DNA from: NORP259 sp041398705
Lineage (GTDB): Bacteria; Planctomycetota; UBA1135; GCA-002686595
DNA length: 64,000 nt
Direction of reading: 5' to 3'
Assembly: GCA_041398705.1 (NCBI GenBank)
Contig: JAWKUI010000006.1
Coordinates: 263,799-327,798, forward strand
Program-made: the position numbers and the translations under genes
The notes under the pieces: model-generated
What the model saw: the letters and a program-made list of their open reading frames with translations, nothing else
What the model was told of the DNA's origin: nothing
The model's database searches: none
Shown here: positions 40,432 to 48,676 of the stretch, in pieces
Layout of the letters: the number at the start of each line of letters is the position of its first letter
Position numbering within the stretch: position 1 is the first letter of the stretch

Positions 40432-41259
40432 GTGCCCGCCGCGACCCGCCTTCCCGCCCTGCTTCTGCGGCGCTCCCCCTTCGGGGAGTCGTCGCTGGTG
40501 CTGCGCGTGTTGACGCCCTCGCTCGGCCGGGTGGACCTGATCGCCAAGGGGGCCTACCGCGCCACCTCGCGCTTCTTCGCCGTGGCGGACTGGTTCCACA
40601 CGCTCGAGCTCGAGTTCACGCCGAAGGCGAACGGCCTGGCCCTGCTGGCCGGTGCGGATTGGGGACGCCGTCGTGCGACGATCCCCCAGCGCGGGGGCCA
40701 CTACCGGGCGGCGCAGTGCGCGCTGGAACTCACCGAGCGCATGGCCCAGGCGGACCACCCCGAACCCGAACTCTTCTCGGCGCTGGAAACCGCCCTCGAC
40801 CACTTCGACGCGGGAGACCAGGTGCCGGACCTCGACCAGATCCGCTTCGAGATGCGCTGCCTGGCGCTGCTGGGCGTGGCCCCGGCCCTCGACGATTGCG
40901 CCTCGTGCGGCGCCCGGGTGGGGAAAAGCCCGGTGCGGGTGCCCTTTTCGGCCGGCGCGGGGGGCCGCCTTTGCTCCCCCTGCGCCACGGCCGCGCGGGC
41001 TGGGGGCATGCGGGTGGGAACCATGCCCACCGCGGTGCTGGAAGCCGCCCGGGAGCTTTCAGCCCGCCCGCGGGACGTGCTAGCCTTGACCCCCGCCGAC
41101 GGGGATCTGCTCTGCCGGGTGCGCGATCTGCTCGGGCGTTACCTGGACTACCACCTCGAATCCCGCCTGCGATGCCAGCAGGGCTTCCTGCGCGAAGCCA
41201 ACCGCAACGCCCCCGAACGGGGAGCCGCGCGGCCCTTGTCCCCCCCGATCCGTCCATGA
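40432..41259 (+). CDS. recO: DNA repair protein RecO
   Basis: The GTG start gives 275 residues beginning VPAATRLPALLLRRSPFGES, the typical RecO N-terminal OB-fold (LVLRVLTPSLGRVDLIAKGA). A four-cysteine zinc site is present as CASCGARVG and CSPC. RecO loads RecA onto SSB-coated DNA with RecR in gap repair and anneals strands. Helical C-terminal sequence (LLCRVRDLLGRYLDYHLESR) matches the family. The stop overlaps the ATG of the next lipoprotein gene. A longer frame extends upstream into the CBS gene but has no RecO sequence. Confidence 0.9.
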   Translation: MPAATRLPALLLRRSPFGESSLVLRVLTPSLGRVDLIAKGAYRATSRFFAVADWFHTLELEFTPKANGLALLAGADWGRRRATIPQRGGHYRAAQCALELTERMAQADHPEPELFSALETALDHFDAGDQVPDLDQIRFEMRCLALLGVAPALDDCASCGARVGKSPVRVPFSAGAGGRLCSPCATAARAGGMRVGTMPTAVLEAARELSARPRDVLALTPADGDLLCRVRDLLGRYLDYHLESRLRCQQGFLREANRNAPERGAARPLSPPIRP

Positions 41260-42404
41260 AAGCGTACCTCTCCCTGTCGCTCCTGAGCCTCGCCCTGGCG
41301 GCGTGCCGTTCGACCGCCGGCCCCGGCGCGGGCCTGCCCGATGGCTACCGCCTCGACCAGGTCGACCGCGTCATCCAGGCGGCGGCCGAGGACATGGATT
41401 CCGGCGCGAACCCCGGGCTCGCGTTCGCGCGCCTGCAACTCGCCCTCGAAACCTCCGGAGCCGAAGGCGATGCGCGCCTGGCCCTGGAAACCGCGCGCGC
41501 TGAAGCGGGCGAAGCGTGGTTGACCGAGTTGGTGCAGACCGAAGCCGGGCACAAAGAGTTCGAGCCGCTCATGAACGCCGAGTTGCCGCGCAGCCTGGCT
41601 GTGCGCGCCCGCGTGGGTCAGGCGCGCGCCCTGTTGATCGAAGGCGAACGGGTCAAGGCCTATCGCGCGATCCGCAAGATGGACCAGGAGTTCCCCTTCC
41701 ACGCCGATCGCCAGGCCGCCGGCCGCGTGCTCTTCGACGCGGGCATGTCGCTCGCCCTGGATCCGCGCCGCTACGGGCTCGTCTTCCACTACAAGACCCT
41801 CGCCCCCGAAGTGCTCGAGTACTTCACCACCAGCTACTTCAGCGGCCATTGGAACCTGGCGGATGGGGATCCGTTGATCGGTCCTTCGCGCGTGCTGCCC
41901 GATCTGCAACCATCCGAATTCGGCCCCGAAGCCTATCGGACCTTGGGAGCGCTGTACTGGGACGACGGCGACCACGAGCTGGCCGTGCAACGCCTGCAGG
42001 ATCTGATCATCTACTACGGCGATTCGCCGCTGGTTCTCGAAGCCCGCGCGCGTATTCCCGAAATCCGCCTGGAATCCGTACAGGCCGTCGACCACGACCG
42101 CGCGCCGCTGGAAACCGCGTTGATCGAGCTCGATCAGTGGCTGGAGGACTACCCCGGGCGCGACGTGGCGATGGAGGAGCGCGTGCAGCAGAACCGCTTG
42201 CACGCCTTACAACAGCTCGCCGACCACGACCGGAACGTGGCGCGGTTCTACGCCCGGGTCGACAACCCCGAAGGCGCCGAATACCACGGCCGGCTGGCCC
42301 TCGATTCCGCGCGCCTCGGCGGTTCGACCGAGCAGATCGAAGAGCTGGAGACGTGGCTGGCCGAATACCTCGCCGAACATTCCACCGGACCGATGCCCCA
42401 ATGA
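41256..42404 (+). CDS. BamD-like / TPR lipoprotein
   Basis: The 382-residue protein opens with a lipoprotein signal (MKAYLSLSLLSLALAAC), cysteine at 17, so it is probably lipid-anchored to a membrane facing the periplasm. Helical pairs resembling tetratricopeptide repeats follow, e.g. RVLFDAGMSLALDP, YRTLGALYWDDGDHELAVQRL with IIYYGDSPLVLEARARIPEI, and the C-terminal VDNPEGAEYHGRLAL. This is the layout of BamD-type outer-membrane assembly factors, though the family match is by pattern. It overlaps recO by 4 nt and an LptE-like lipoprotein gene by 4 nt, suggesting one envelope-assembly transcript. Confidence 0.75.
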   Translation: MKAYLSLSLLSLALAACRSTAGPGAGLPDGYRLDQVDRVIQAAAEDMDSGANPGLAFARLQLALETSGAEGDARLALETARAEAGEAWLTELVQTEAGHKEFEPLMNAELPRSLAVRARVGQARALLIEGERVKAYRAIRKMDQEFPFHADRQAAGRVLFDAGMSLALDPRRYGLVFHYKTLAPEVLEYFTTSYFSGHWNLADGDPLIGPSRVLPDLQPSEFGPEAYRTLGALYWDDGDHELAVQRLQDLIIYYGDSPLVLEARARIPEIRLESVQAVDHDRAPLETALIELDQWLEDYPGRDVAMEERVQQNRLHALQQLADHDRNVARFYARVDNPEGAEYHGRLALDSARLGGSTEQIEELETWLAEYLAEHSTGPMPQ

Positions 42405-42949
42405 AACGCCTCCCGTCCGCTACCATCCTGGTGCTCGGGGTCCTGACCCTGCTGCTGCCCGCCTGCCAATACCGGGCTGGCCTGAAACTGCCCCCGCAGT
42501 ACGCGACCTACGGCGTCGAGATCTTCTCGAACTCCAGCCTCGAGCCCGACTTGGAGCGGCGCCTGCACCCGTACCTCACGCGCACCCTGGCCGACCACGC
42601 GGGCGCGCGCCTAGTCTCTCCCGCCGGCGCCGATGCGTGCGTGCGCGGCAAGATCCTCTCGTCGCTGCGCCGCCCCGGCATCCGCAGCCCCGAGAACGAG
42701 TGGTTGGAGTCCGCCAACCAGACCGTGATCCAGGCCGAACTGTGGGATGAGCACCGCGGCCGCGCCGTGGCGCGCACCCAGGTCTTCGTGCAAGTGGGAT
42801 TCGTCTTCGACACCGAAGGAGGCGGCGCCACGGCCCAGGAGTACGCGTTGCAAAACGCCGCGGAGCGCGTCGTCATCGAGCTGCTCCAGCAGGTCGACGC
42901 CCAGGGTCCGACGCCCCTCAAGGGGGATTTCGCCCACCCGGCCGAGTGA
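42401..42949 (+). CDS. LptE-like lipoprotein (LPS assembly)
   Basis: A 182-residue lipoprotein (signal LGVLTLLLPAC, cysteine at about 22) with the pattern of the LptE / DUF-type LPS-assembly family. It shows YGVEIFSNSSLEPDLERRL near the N-terminus, then a short beta-rich core (ADACVRGKILSSLRRP, TVIQAELWDEHRGRAVAR), and an ending helix of ALQNAAERVVIELLQQV. In Gram-negatives LptE plugs the LptD channel that inserts lipopolysaccharide. LptD itself is not in the window. It overlaps the upstream BamD-like gene by 4 nt and is 180 nt from ftsH. Confidence 0.72.
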   Translation: MKRLPSATILVLGVLTLLLPACQYRAGLKLPPQYATYGVEIFSNSSLEPDLERRLHPYLTRTLADHAGARLVSPAGADACVRGKILSSLRRPGIRSPENEWLESANQTVIQAELWDEHRGRAVARTQVFVQVGFVFDTEGGGATAQEYALQNAAERVVIELLQQVDAQGPTPLKGDFAHPAE

Positions 42950-43074
42950 CCGCGCCACGATCCGGACCGCCGCGCCCCATCGACCGGCGGGAGCGGTCCG
43001 GGCAGAATCGGGTTCAGGGGTCCTGGAAGCCCCGGTTTCGCTCCAACTGGGGGGCCATGGGCCGTACACTGACC

Positions 43075-43097
43075 CCAGGGGGGCCTTCTGCCCCTGG
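43075..43097 (+). promoter_or_regulatory. Hairpin between the lipoprotein genes and ftsH
   Basis: CCAGGGG / CCCCTGG with a 9-nt loop, 32 nt before the ftsH start, followed by AGAAGG. It may be a leader structure or weak terminator. Confidence 0.35.
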
Positions 43098-43129
43098 AGA
43101 AGGTCGCAGGGGCGACCGATAATGGACCC

Positions 43130-45526
43130 ATGTCGGAGACCAAACCGCCTACCCCGGACAAGGGGAACCGTAGCAAGCCCTTTGGGCCCTTCTTGTTGTT
43201 CCTGCTGGTCCTGGTGGTCCTGCTGATCGCGTTCGGTGGCTCCCAGTCGCAGAAGGCACAAGAGCTCTCGCAGGACGAATTCCTGTGGAAGCTGAACCGC
43301 GGCCAGGTCGAGAGTCTGCAGACCCTCGACCGCGGCGAGGTGCGCGGCCGCCTGGCCAACTCGGGCACCCCCTTCCGCACCAGCTTCCAGACCCTGGAAG
43401 GCCGCGAAGAGGAGATCCGCCAACTGTTCGCCGCTCCGCCCCCGATCCCGGTGCAGCCCGAGTGGTTGTTCTCGGTGCTCGACCGCGGCGGCGATCCCCT
43501 GTTCACGCCGCGCGAGGTCGTGCACCTGACCGGCATCCTGCGCACCAAACCGGAAGACGCGGCGAAGTCCGGACAAGCGGGTGCGACTTCGCGCCCCGGC
43601 GGGGAAACCGGCGCCAACGCCTTCTCGCAGGATGACCGGGTGATCGTCACCGGAACCGCGGCGCCCCTGGCCGCGTGGGGTGCGATCGCCGACGACAAGC
43701 TCAACCGCAGCCGCTACGCGATGGGCGGACTCGTGCGGTTCGAAGTGCAGGCCCAGGGCGCAGGCGATGCGCAGGGCAGCCTCGCGCGCCTCGAGAAACG
43801 GTTGGGCGACATGGGCGCGACGAGCAGCGTGCGCACCTTCGACATCACAAACGACGGCGGGGTGAACTACTCCACCACCGACTCCACCATGACCACTTTG
43901 CTGATGGTCTGGGGTCCGTGGCTGCTGATCCCCTTCGTGTTCCTGCTCTTCATGCGCCAGATGCGCAGCCAGGGCGGTGGCGGCGGCGTGATGAGCTTCG
44001 GCCGTTCGCGCGCGACCCTGTACAACAAAGAGAACCACACCGGCGTGACCTTTGCCGACGTGGCCGGTGCCCAGGAAGCGAAGGCCGAAGTGCACGAGGT
44101 GGTCGAGTTCCTCAAGAACCCCGGCCGCTTCACCATGATCGGCGGGCGCATCCCGCGCGGCGTGATGCTCGTCGGCCCCCCCGGCTGCGGCAAGACCCTG
44201 CTGGCCAAGGCCATCGCCGGGGAAGCCGGCGTGCCCTTCTTCTCGATCAGCGGCTCCGACTTCGTCGAGATGTTCGTCGGCGTGGGCGCCAGCCGCGTGC
44301 GCGACCTGTTCAAACAGGCCCGCGACCACTCCCCCTGCATCATCTTCCTCGACGAGATCGACGCGGTCGGTCGCCGGCGCGGCAGCGGCATGGGCGGTGG
44401 CCACGACGAGCGTGAGCAGACCTTGAACGCGATCCTGGTCGAGATGGACGGCTTCGGCACCGACGACGGCGTGATCGTGGTGGCTTCCACCAACCGCCCC
44501 GACGTGCTCGATCCCGCCCTGCTGCGCCCCGGCCGTTTCGACCGCGAGGTCGTCATCGACCTGCCCGACCTCGAGGGCCGCATCGCGATCCTCGGCGTGC
44601 ACCTCAAGAAGGTCAAGACCGTCGACAACATCGACGTGGGCCTGCTCGCCCGCCAGACGCCGGGATACTCCGGTGCGGACCTGGCGGCGATCGTCAACGA
44701 GGCCGCGATCATGGCGGTGCTCGCGGGCAAGGACCGCATCGAGATGGAGCACCTAGACGAAGCCACCACCAAGGTGCGCTACGGCCGCAAGAAGGTGAAC
44801 CACAAGATGGAGAAGGAGGACCTGGAGGCCACCGCCTACCACGAATCCGGACACGCCATCGTGGCGCACTACATCAAGGACGTCGATCCGCCCCACAAGG
44901 TCACCATCGTGCCCCGCGGCCGCGCCCTCGGCATGACCATGACCGTGCCCGAGAAGGAGCGTTACGACACCGGTCGCAAACGCCTGACCGGCATGCTCGC
45001 CATGCTGTTCGGCGGCCGCGTAGCCGAGGAGATCTTCTGCGACGATATCTCCGCCGGGGCCAGCGACGACATCCGCCGCGCCACGAACATCGCCCGTGCC
45101 ATGGTCAGCGAACTCGGCATGAGCGACCGCGTCGGTCCGGTGAACTACGCCGAACGTCCGGGCAGCGAATTCCTCGGCACCGAACTGATGAGCAGCAAGT
45201 GGCACTCCGAGGAGACCGCGCGCGTCATCGATGAGGAGATCGAGCGCGTGCTGCGCGAGGGATACGAGCGGGCCCACGAAATCATCGCCGGGCACCGCGA
45301 TGAGATGGAGCGCCTGACCCGCGCCCTGCTCCTGTACGAAACCCTCGAGCGCAAGGAGATCGAAGCGCTGATCTCCGGCACCCCGCCGGAGGATCTGCGG
45401 CCCACCGCGCCGCCGGCCCCGCCGCTCGCGGAGTCGGATCACAAGGCCAAAGAAGCGCCGCGCGCCGACGAAACCCGCGAAGACCTGGGTGGATTCTCCG
45501 GGGAACCGGGCTTCTCCCCCGCCTGA
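43130..45526 (+). CDS. ftsH: ATP-dependent zinc metalloprotease FtsH
   Basis: This 798-residue membrane AAA+ protease degrades misfolded or short-lived membrane and cytoplasmic proteins. TM1 is near residues 18-37 and TM2 near 254-276. Walker A is GPPGCGKT near 349, with Cys where Thr is usual. Walker B is CIIFLDEIDAVG, then the second region of homology at STNRPDVLDPALLRPGRFDR. The zinc site HESGH is at 571-575, with the later acidic ligand near DDISAGASDDI. The segment between the two TM helices is about 215 residues, roughly three times the usual length, and contains Gln/Gly-rich linkers. folP starts within its stop codon (TGATG), so the two are coupled. Confidence 0.95.
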   Translation: MSETKPPTPDKGNRSKPFGPFLLFLLVLVVLLIAFGGSQSQKAQELSQDEFLWKLNRGQVESLQTLDRGEVRGRLANSGTPFRTSFQTLEGREEEIRQLFAAPPPIPVQPEWLFSVLDRGGDPLFTPREVVHLTGILRTKPEDAAKSGQAGATSRPGGETGANAFSQDDRVIVTGTAAPLAAWGAIADDKLNRSRYAMGGLVRFEVQAQGAGDAQGSLARLEKRLGDMGATSSVRTFDITNDGGVNYSTTDSTMTTLLMVWGPWLLIPFVFLLFMRQMRSQGGGGGVMSFGRSRATLYNKENHTGVTFADVAGAQEAKAEVHEVVEFLKNPGRFTMIGGRIPRGVMLVGPPGCGKTLLAKAIAGEAGVPFFSISGSDFVEMFVGVGASRVRDLFKQARDHSPCIIFLDEIDAVGRRRGSGMGGGHDEREQTLNAILVEMDGFGTDDGVIVVASTNRPDVLDPALLRPGRFDREVVIDLPDLEGRIAILGVHLKKVKTVDNIDVGLLARQTPGYSGADLAAIVNEAAIMAVLAGKDRIEMEHLDEATTKVRYGRKKVNHKMEKEDLEATAYHESGHAIVAHYIKDVDPPHKVTIVPRGRALGMTMTVPEKERYDTGRKRLTGMLAMLFGGRVAEEIFCDDISAGASDDIRRATNIARAMVSELGMSDRVGPVNYAERPGSEFLGTELMSSKWHSEETARVIDEEIERVLREGYERAHEIIAGHRDEMERLTRALLLYETLERKEIEALISGTPPEDLRPTAPPAPPLAESDHKAKEAPRADETREDLGGFSGEPGFSPA

Positions 45527-46650
45527 TGCAGCGAACCCTGGTTTCCGCCCTCGCTTGCCGCCTGAACCCCCGCTGGCTCGGTGCACGCGGGGGCGGAGGC
45601 CTGCAGGGCTTTGCCGTGAATCGCCGCAGCCTCGCCACGGGCGAAGCCGCCGCCCTGCTCGCCTTGCAGGCCCATCCCTCCGCGCCCCGCGGCCTGGGTG
45701 GCGAAACCTCCGAAGTCGAGATCTGGCTCGATGGGCGGGCCCTGGATACCGCTGCCGGCCCGGTGGCCGACTTGCTGCGTGCCACCCGCCGCGTGGCCTG
45801 CGCCCCCGTGGCCCCGCCGCGCATCATGGCGGTGCTCAACGTGACCCCCGACTCGTTCTCCGACGGCGGCCGTTGGAACACCTTGGATGCCGCAATCGAG
45901 CAGGCGCAACGTTGCATCGCCGAAGGCGCGCACCTGCTCGACATCGGCGGGGAATCGACCCGCCCGGGCTCCCAGGCCGTGCCCGACGAAGAGCAATGGC
46001 GCCGGGTCGGCCCGGTGATCGAGGCCCTTGCCGCGCGCACGGAAGTGCCCCTCTCGATCGACACCACGAGCGCGGCCGTGGCCCGACGGGCCCTCGATGC
46101 GGGCGCCACCTGGGTCAACGACATCAGCGCCGGCACCTTCGATCCGGACATGTTGCCCCTGGTCGCCCAGCGGGAAGCGACCTACGTCGCGATGCACTGC
46201 ACCGCGCGCCCTGACCGCATGCAGCAGGAGGTGCATTTGGGCGATCCCACCGCCGACGTGAGCGCCTGGCTGCGGGCTCGGCTGGCGGCGGCCGTGGAGG
46301 CGGGCATCGACCCCGGGCGATGCCTGCTCGACCCGGGCATCGGCTTCGGCAAACACCTTGCGCACAACCTGGATTTGCTGCGGCGCCTGTGGGAATTCCG
46401 CTCCCTGGGTTGCCCCCTGTTGCTGGGGGTCTCGAGGAAGTCCTTCATCGCCCACCTCGATCAGGCCGAAAGCAACCCGGGGACCCCGGTTCCCGATCCG
46501 GATGAACGCTTGGGCGGCACGGCCGCGGCGGTATCGGCGTGCGTGGCAGGGGGCGCAGCCGTGCTCCGCGTGCACGACATCGCTACCATGGCGCAAGCCG
46601 CCCGCATGGCCTACGCCTTGCACCACCCGACCGCACACTCCCCCGCCTGA
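45526..46650 (+). CDS. folP: Dihydropteroate synthase
   Basis: DHPS condenses p-aminobenzoate with dihydropterin pyrophosphate in folate synthesis. Signatures are IMAVLNVTPDSFSDGG (from residue 100), LLDIGGESTRPGS, WVNDISAGTFD, CLLDPGIGFGKH and LGVSRKSFI. The protein has 374 residues. The roughly 98 residues before the first signature (e.g. LGGETSEVEIWLDGRALDT) are an N-terminal extension not found in short DHPS enzymes. Because the ATG overlaps the ftsH stop and the extension has protein-like composition, I keep the full frame. The ftsH-folP order is familiar from other bacteria. The next gene begins 21 nt later. Confidence 0.94.
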   Translation: MQRTLVSALACRLNPRWLGARGGGGLQGFAVNRRSLATGEAAALLALQAHPSAPRGLGGETSEVEIWLDGRALDTAAGPVADLLRATRRVACAPVAPPRIMAVLNVTPDSFSDGGRWNTLDAAIEQAQRCIAEGAHLLDIGGESTRPGSQAVPDEEQWRRVGPVIEALAARTEVPLSIDTTSAAVARRALDAGATWVNDISAGTFDPDMLPLVAQREATYVAMHCTARPDRMQQEVHLGDPTADVSAWLRARLAAAVEAGIDPGRCLLDPGIGFGKHLAHNLDLLRRLWEFRSLGCPLLLGVSRKSFIAHLDQAESNPGTPVPDPDERLGGTAAAVSACVAGGAAVLRVHDIATMAQAARMAYALHHPTAHSPA

Positions 46651-46671
46651 CCTCGCCCCCTCCCCACTTCC

Positions 46672-48675
46672 GTGCCCGAGCTGAGCTTCGAAAACGCATT
46701 CCAGGTGCTGATCCTCGTGGCGGGGATCTACCTGGTGCTCTCGCTCCTGCGCACCACCCGGGGCAGCAGCCTGGTGCAGGCCCTGGGCATCGGCCTGCTC
46801 GTGGTCGGCGTGGGTCTGTACAGCGTGGTGCGCAGCCTGCACCTCGACGAATTGGAGCAGGTGCTGGATGCCATCTTCGGCGTGGTCATCCTGATGCTGG
46901 TGATCCTGTTCCAGCCCGAGTTGCGCCGCGGATTGATGCGCATCGGCGAACACGGGCTGCTCCGGCGTTTTTTGGGCAGCGACAGCCAGGAGACGATCGG
47001 CGAGATCATCGCTGCGGTCACGCGCATGGCGCGCGCGAAGCAGGGAGCGCTGATCGTGATCGAACGGCAGACGCCGCTCGACCAATACATCGAAAACGCG
47101 GTGCACGTGGATGCGGCGGTCGGGCGCCTCTTGCTCGACTCGATCTTTCACGACAAGGGTCCGCTGCACGACGGCGCGGTCATCATCCGCGGCGACCGCA
47201 TCGTGGCGGCGGCGGCGATCCTGCCCCTCTCGGAGAACACCGGCCTGGCGAAAACCACCGGTACCCGTCACCGCGCGGCCCTGGGCATGGCGGAGGAATC
47301 CGATGCGGTGACCGTGGTCGTTTCCGAGGAGACCGGCTGGATCTCCGTGGCCAATGACGGCCAGATGATCTCGCGCGTCAGCCCCAACGGGCTCGAAGAC
47401 ACGCTCAAGGCGCGCCTCGGCGGTCAGAAAGCGAGCCCCGAACAGGGCAGCACGTTCCAACGCGCGCTGCGTGCGTCGCTGACGCAGCACTGGGGCCAGA
47501 AGCTGATCGCACTCGCCCTGGGCCTCGCCCTGTTCCTGGCGGCGCACGAGAAAGTCACCGAACAACGCGAATTCCAGGTACACGTGGAAACCCCCGAGGC
47601 GGGGACTTCCATCGGGGTGCCGATGCCCGAGCTGCTCGTGATCCAAGCCCCCCAGCGGGATGCGGTCGGCGGCACCGAACTGCACATCGTGGCGCCCGAG
47701 GAGCAGAGCACCGTGAGCATCGTCGTCACCGGCCCCCGGGCGCAGATGCAGGATCTGTCGGGTGGCATCGGGGGTGTGCTCGAGCTGAGCACCGCCACCG
47801 CCGTCAACCGGGCCTTGGAGACCAGCGAATTCCGCTGGGGCGCCGGCCGCACGCTCGAGGGACTCGACGTGCGCTGGAAGGGCCCCGCCCCCGAACTGCG
47901 CGTCGAACCCTTCGTCGTACGCAAGGTCACCCCGCGGCCCGAGCAGGTGCACGTGGAGCGCGGCGAACTCGCCCCCCACCTGGACTTCGACGCGAAGAAG
48001 CTGCGCTTCCGCCCCAACCAGGCGCTGATCCGCGGTCCGCAGGGACGTTTCCCCGCGGGTGGCGAACTGGCCCTCGCTTTCCAGCGCATCCGCGTCGGCG
48101 CCAGCGACGGAGACGTGTGGTCGGGTCCCCTGACCCTCTCGCAGGATCTCTTGCGCAAGGGATTCGAGTTGGTCGAACCGATCTACGTCGAGCTGGATCT
48201 GCACCCCCGCTTCCAGCCCCTCGGCGACATCAAGAAAGATGTCACTCTCGTTAGTTTCGACCCGACCCAGGGGGATCCGCTGAAGCGCTTCCAGGCGCCT
48301 GATCGCCCCGTACGCATCCTGATCTCGGCGGCGCCGCTGCTGGAGAACCCCAGCGAAGAGGACCGCACCAGCATCTCGATCGCCCTGCGGGACTACGTGC
48401 AGGCCCACACCCGCGTGTTCGTGGACGTGGACCGGGAACGACCGGAGGGAAGTCTGCGGGCCACGGTAGAGTTGGACACCCTCGAAGACGGAACCTGGCT
48501 CGAAGCCCTGCCGCCCGCCCTGGCCGGCCGCATCCAACTTCGGGACGCCTTCCCCTTCCGAGTGGAACTCCACCCGGAGGACACTACCCTTTGGCTGGTG
48601 CCCATTCCGGCTGGCGACGGCTCTCCTGCTTCCAACACCGGTACCGGCACTTCGGACGGTTTGGAAGAGGACTGA
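46672..48675 (+). CDS. cdaA: Diadenylate cyclase fused to YbbR regulator (CdaA-CdaR fusion)
   Basis: A GTG start gives 667 residues. N-terminal membrane helices (VLILVAGIYLVLSLL, LGIGLLVVGVGLYSVV, IFGVVILMLVILF) precede the DAC domain, with the DGA motif at 167-169 (LHDGAVII) and RHR at 199-201 (GTRHRAALG). These bind two ATP to make cyclic di-AMP. A further TM near 276-291 (LIALALGLALFLAAHE) leads into a long region with YbbR-like repeats to the end. In Firmicutes the cyclase and its YbbR regulator CdaR are separate adjacent genes upstream of glmM. Here they form one polypeptide, with glmM 1 nt downstream. The topology predicts the YbbR part outside the membrane. Confidence 0.88.
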   Translation: MPELSFENAFQVLILVAGIYLVLSLLRTTRGSSLVQALGIGLLVVGVGLYSVVRSLHLDELEQVLDAIFGVVILMLVILFQPELRRGLMRIGEHGLLRRFLGSDSQETIGEIIAAVTRMARAKQGALIVIERQTPLDQYIENAVHVDAAVGRLLLDSIFHDKGPLHDGAVIIRGDRIVAAAAILPLSENTGLAKTTGTRHRAALGMAEESDAVTVVVSEETGWISVANDGQMISRVSPNGLEDTLKARLGGQKASPEQGSTFQRALRASLTQHWGQKLIALALGLALFLAAHEKVTEQREFQVHVETPEAGTSIGVPMPELLVIQAPQRDAVGGTELHIVAPEEQSTVSIVVTGPRAQMQDLSGGIGGVLELSTATAVNRALETSEFRWGAGRTLEGLDVRWKGPAPELRVEPFVVRKVTPRPEQVHVERGELAPHLDFDAKKLRFRPNQALIRGPQGRFPAGGELALAFQRIRVGASDGDVWSGPLTLSQDLLRKGFELVEPIYVELDLHPRFQPLGDIKKDVTLVSFDPTQGDPLKRFQAPDRPVRILISAAPLLENPSEEDRTSISIALRDYVQAHTRVFVDVDRERPEGSLRATVELDTLEDGTWLEALPPALAGRIQLRDAFPFRVELHPEDTTLWLVPIPAGDGSPASNTGTGTSDGLEED

Positions 48676-48676
48676 G

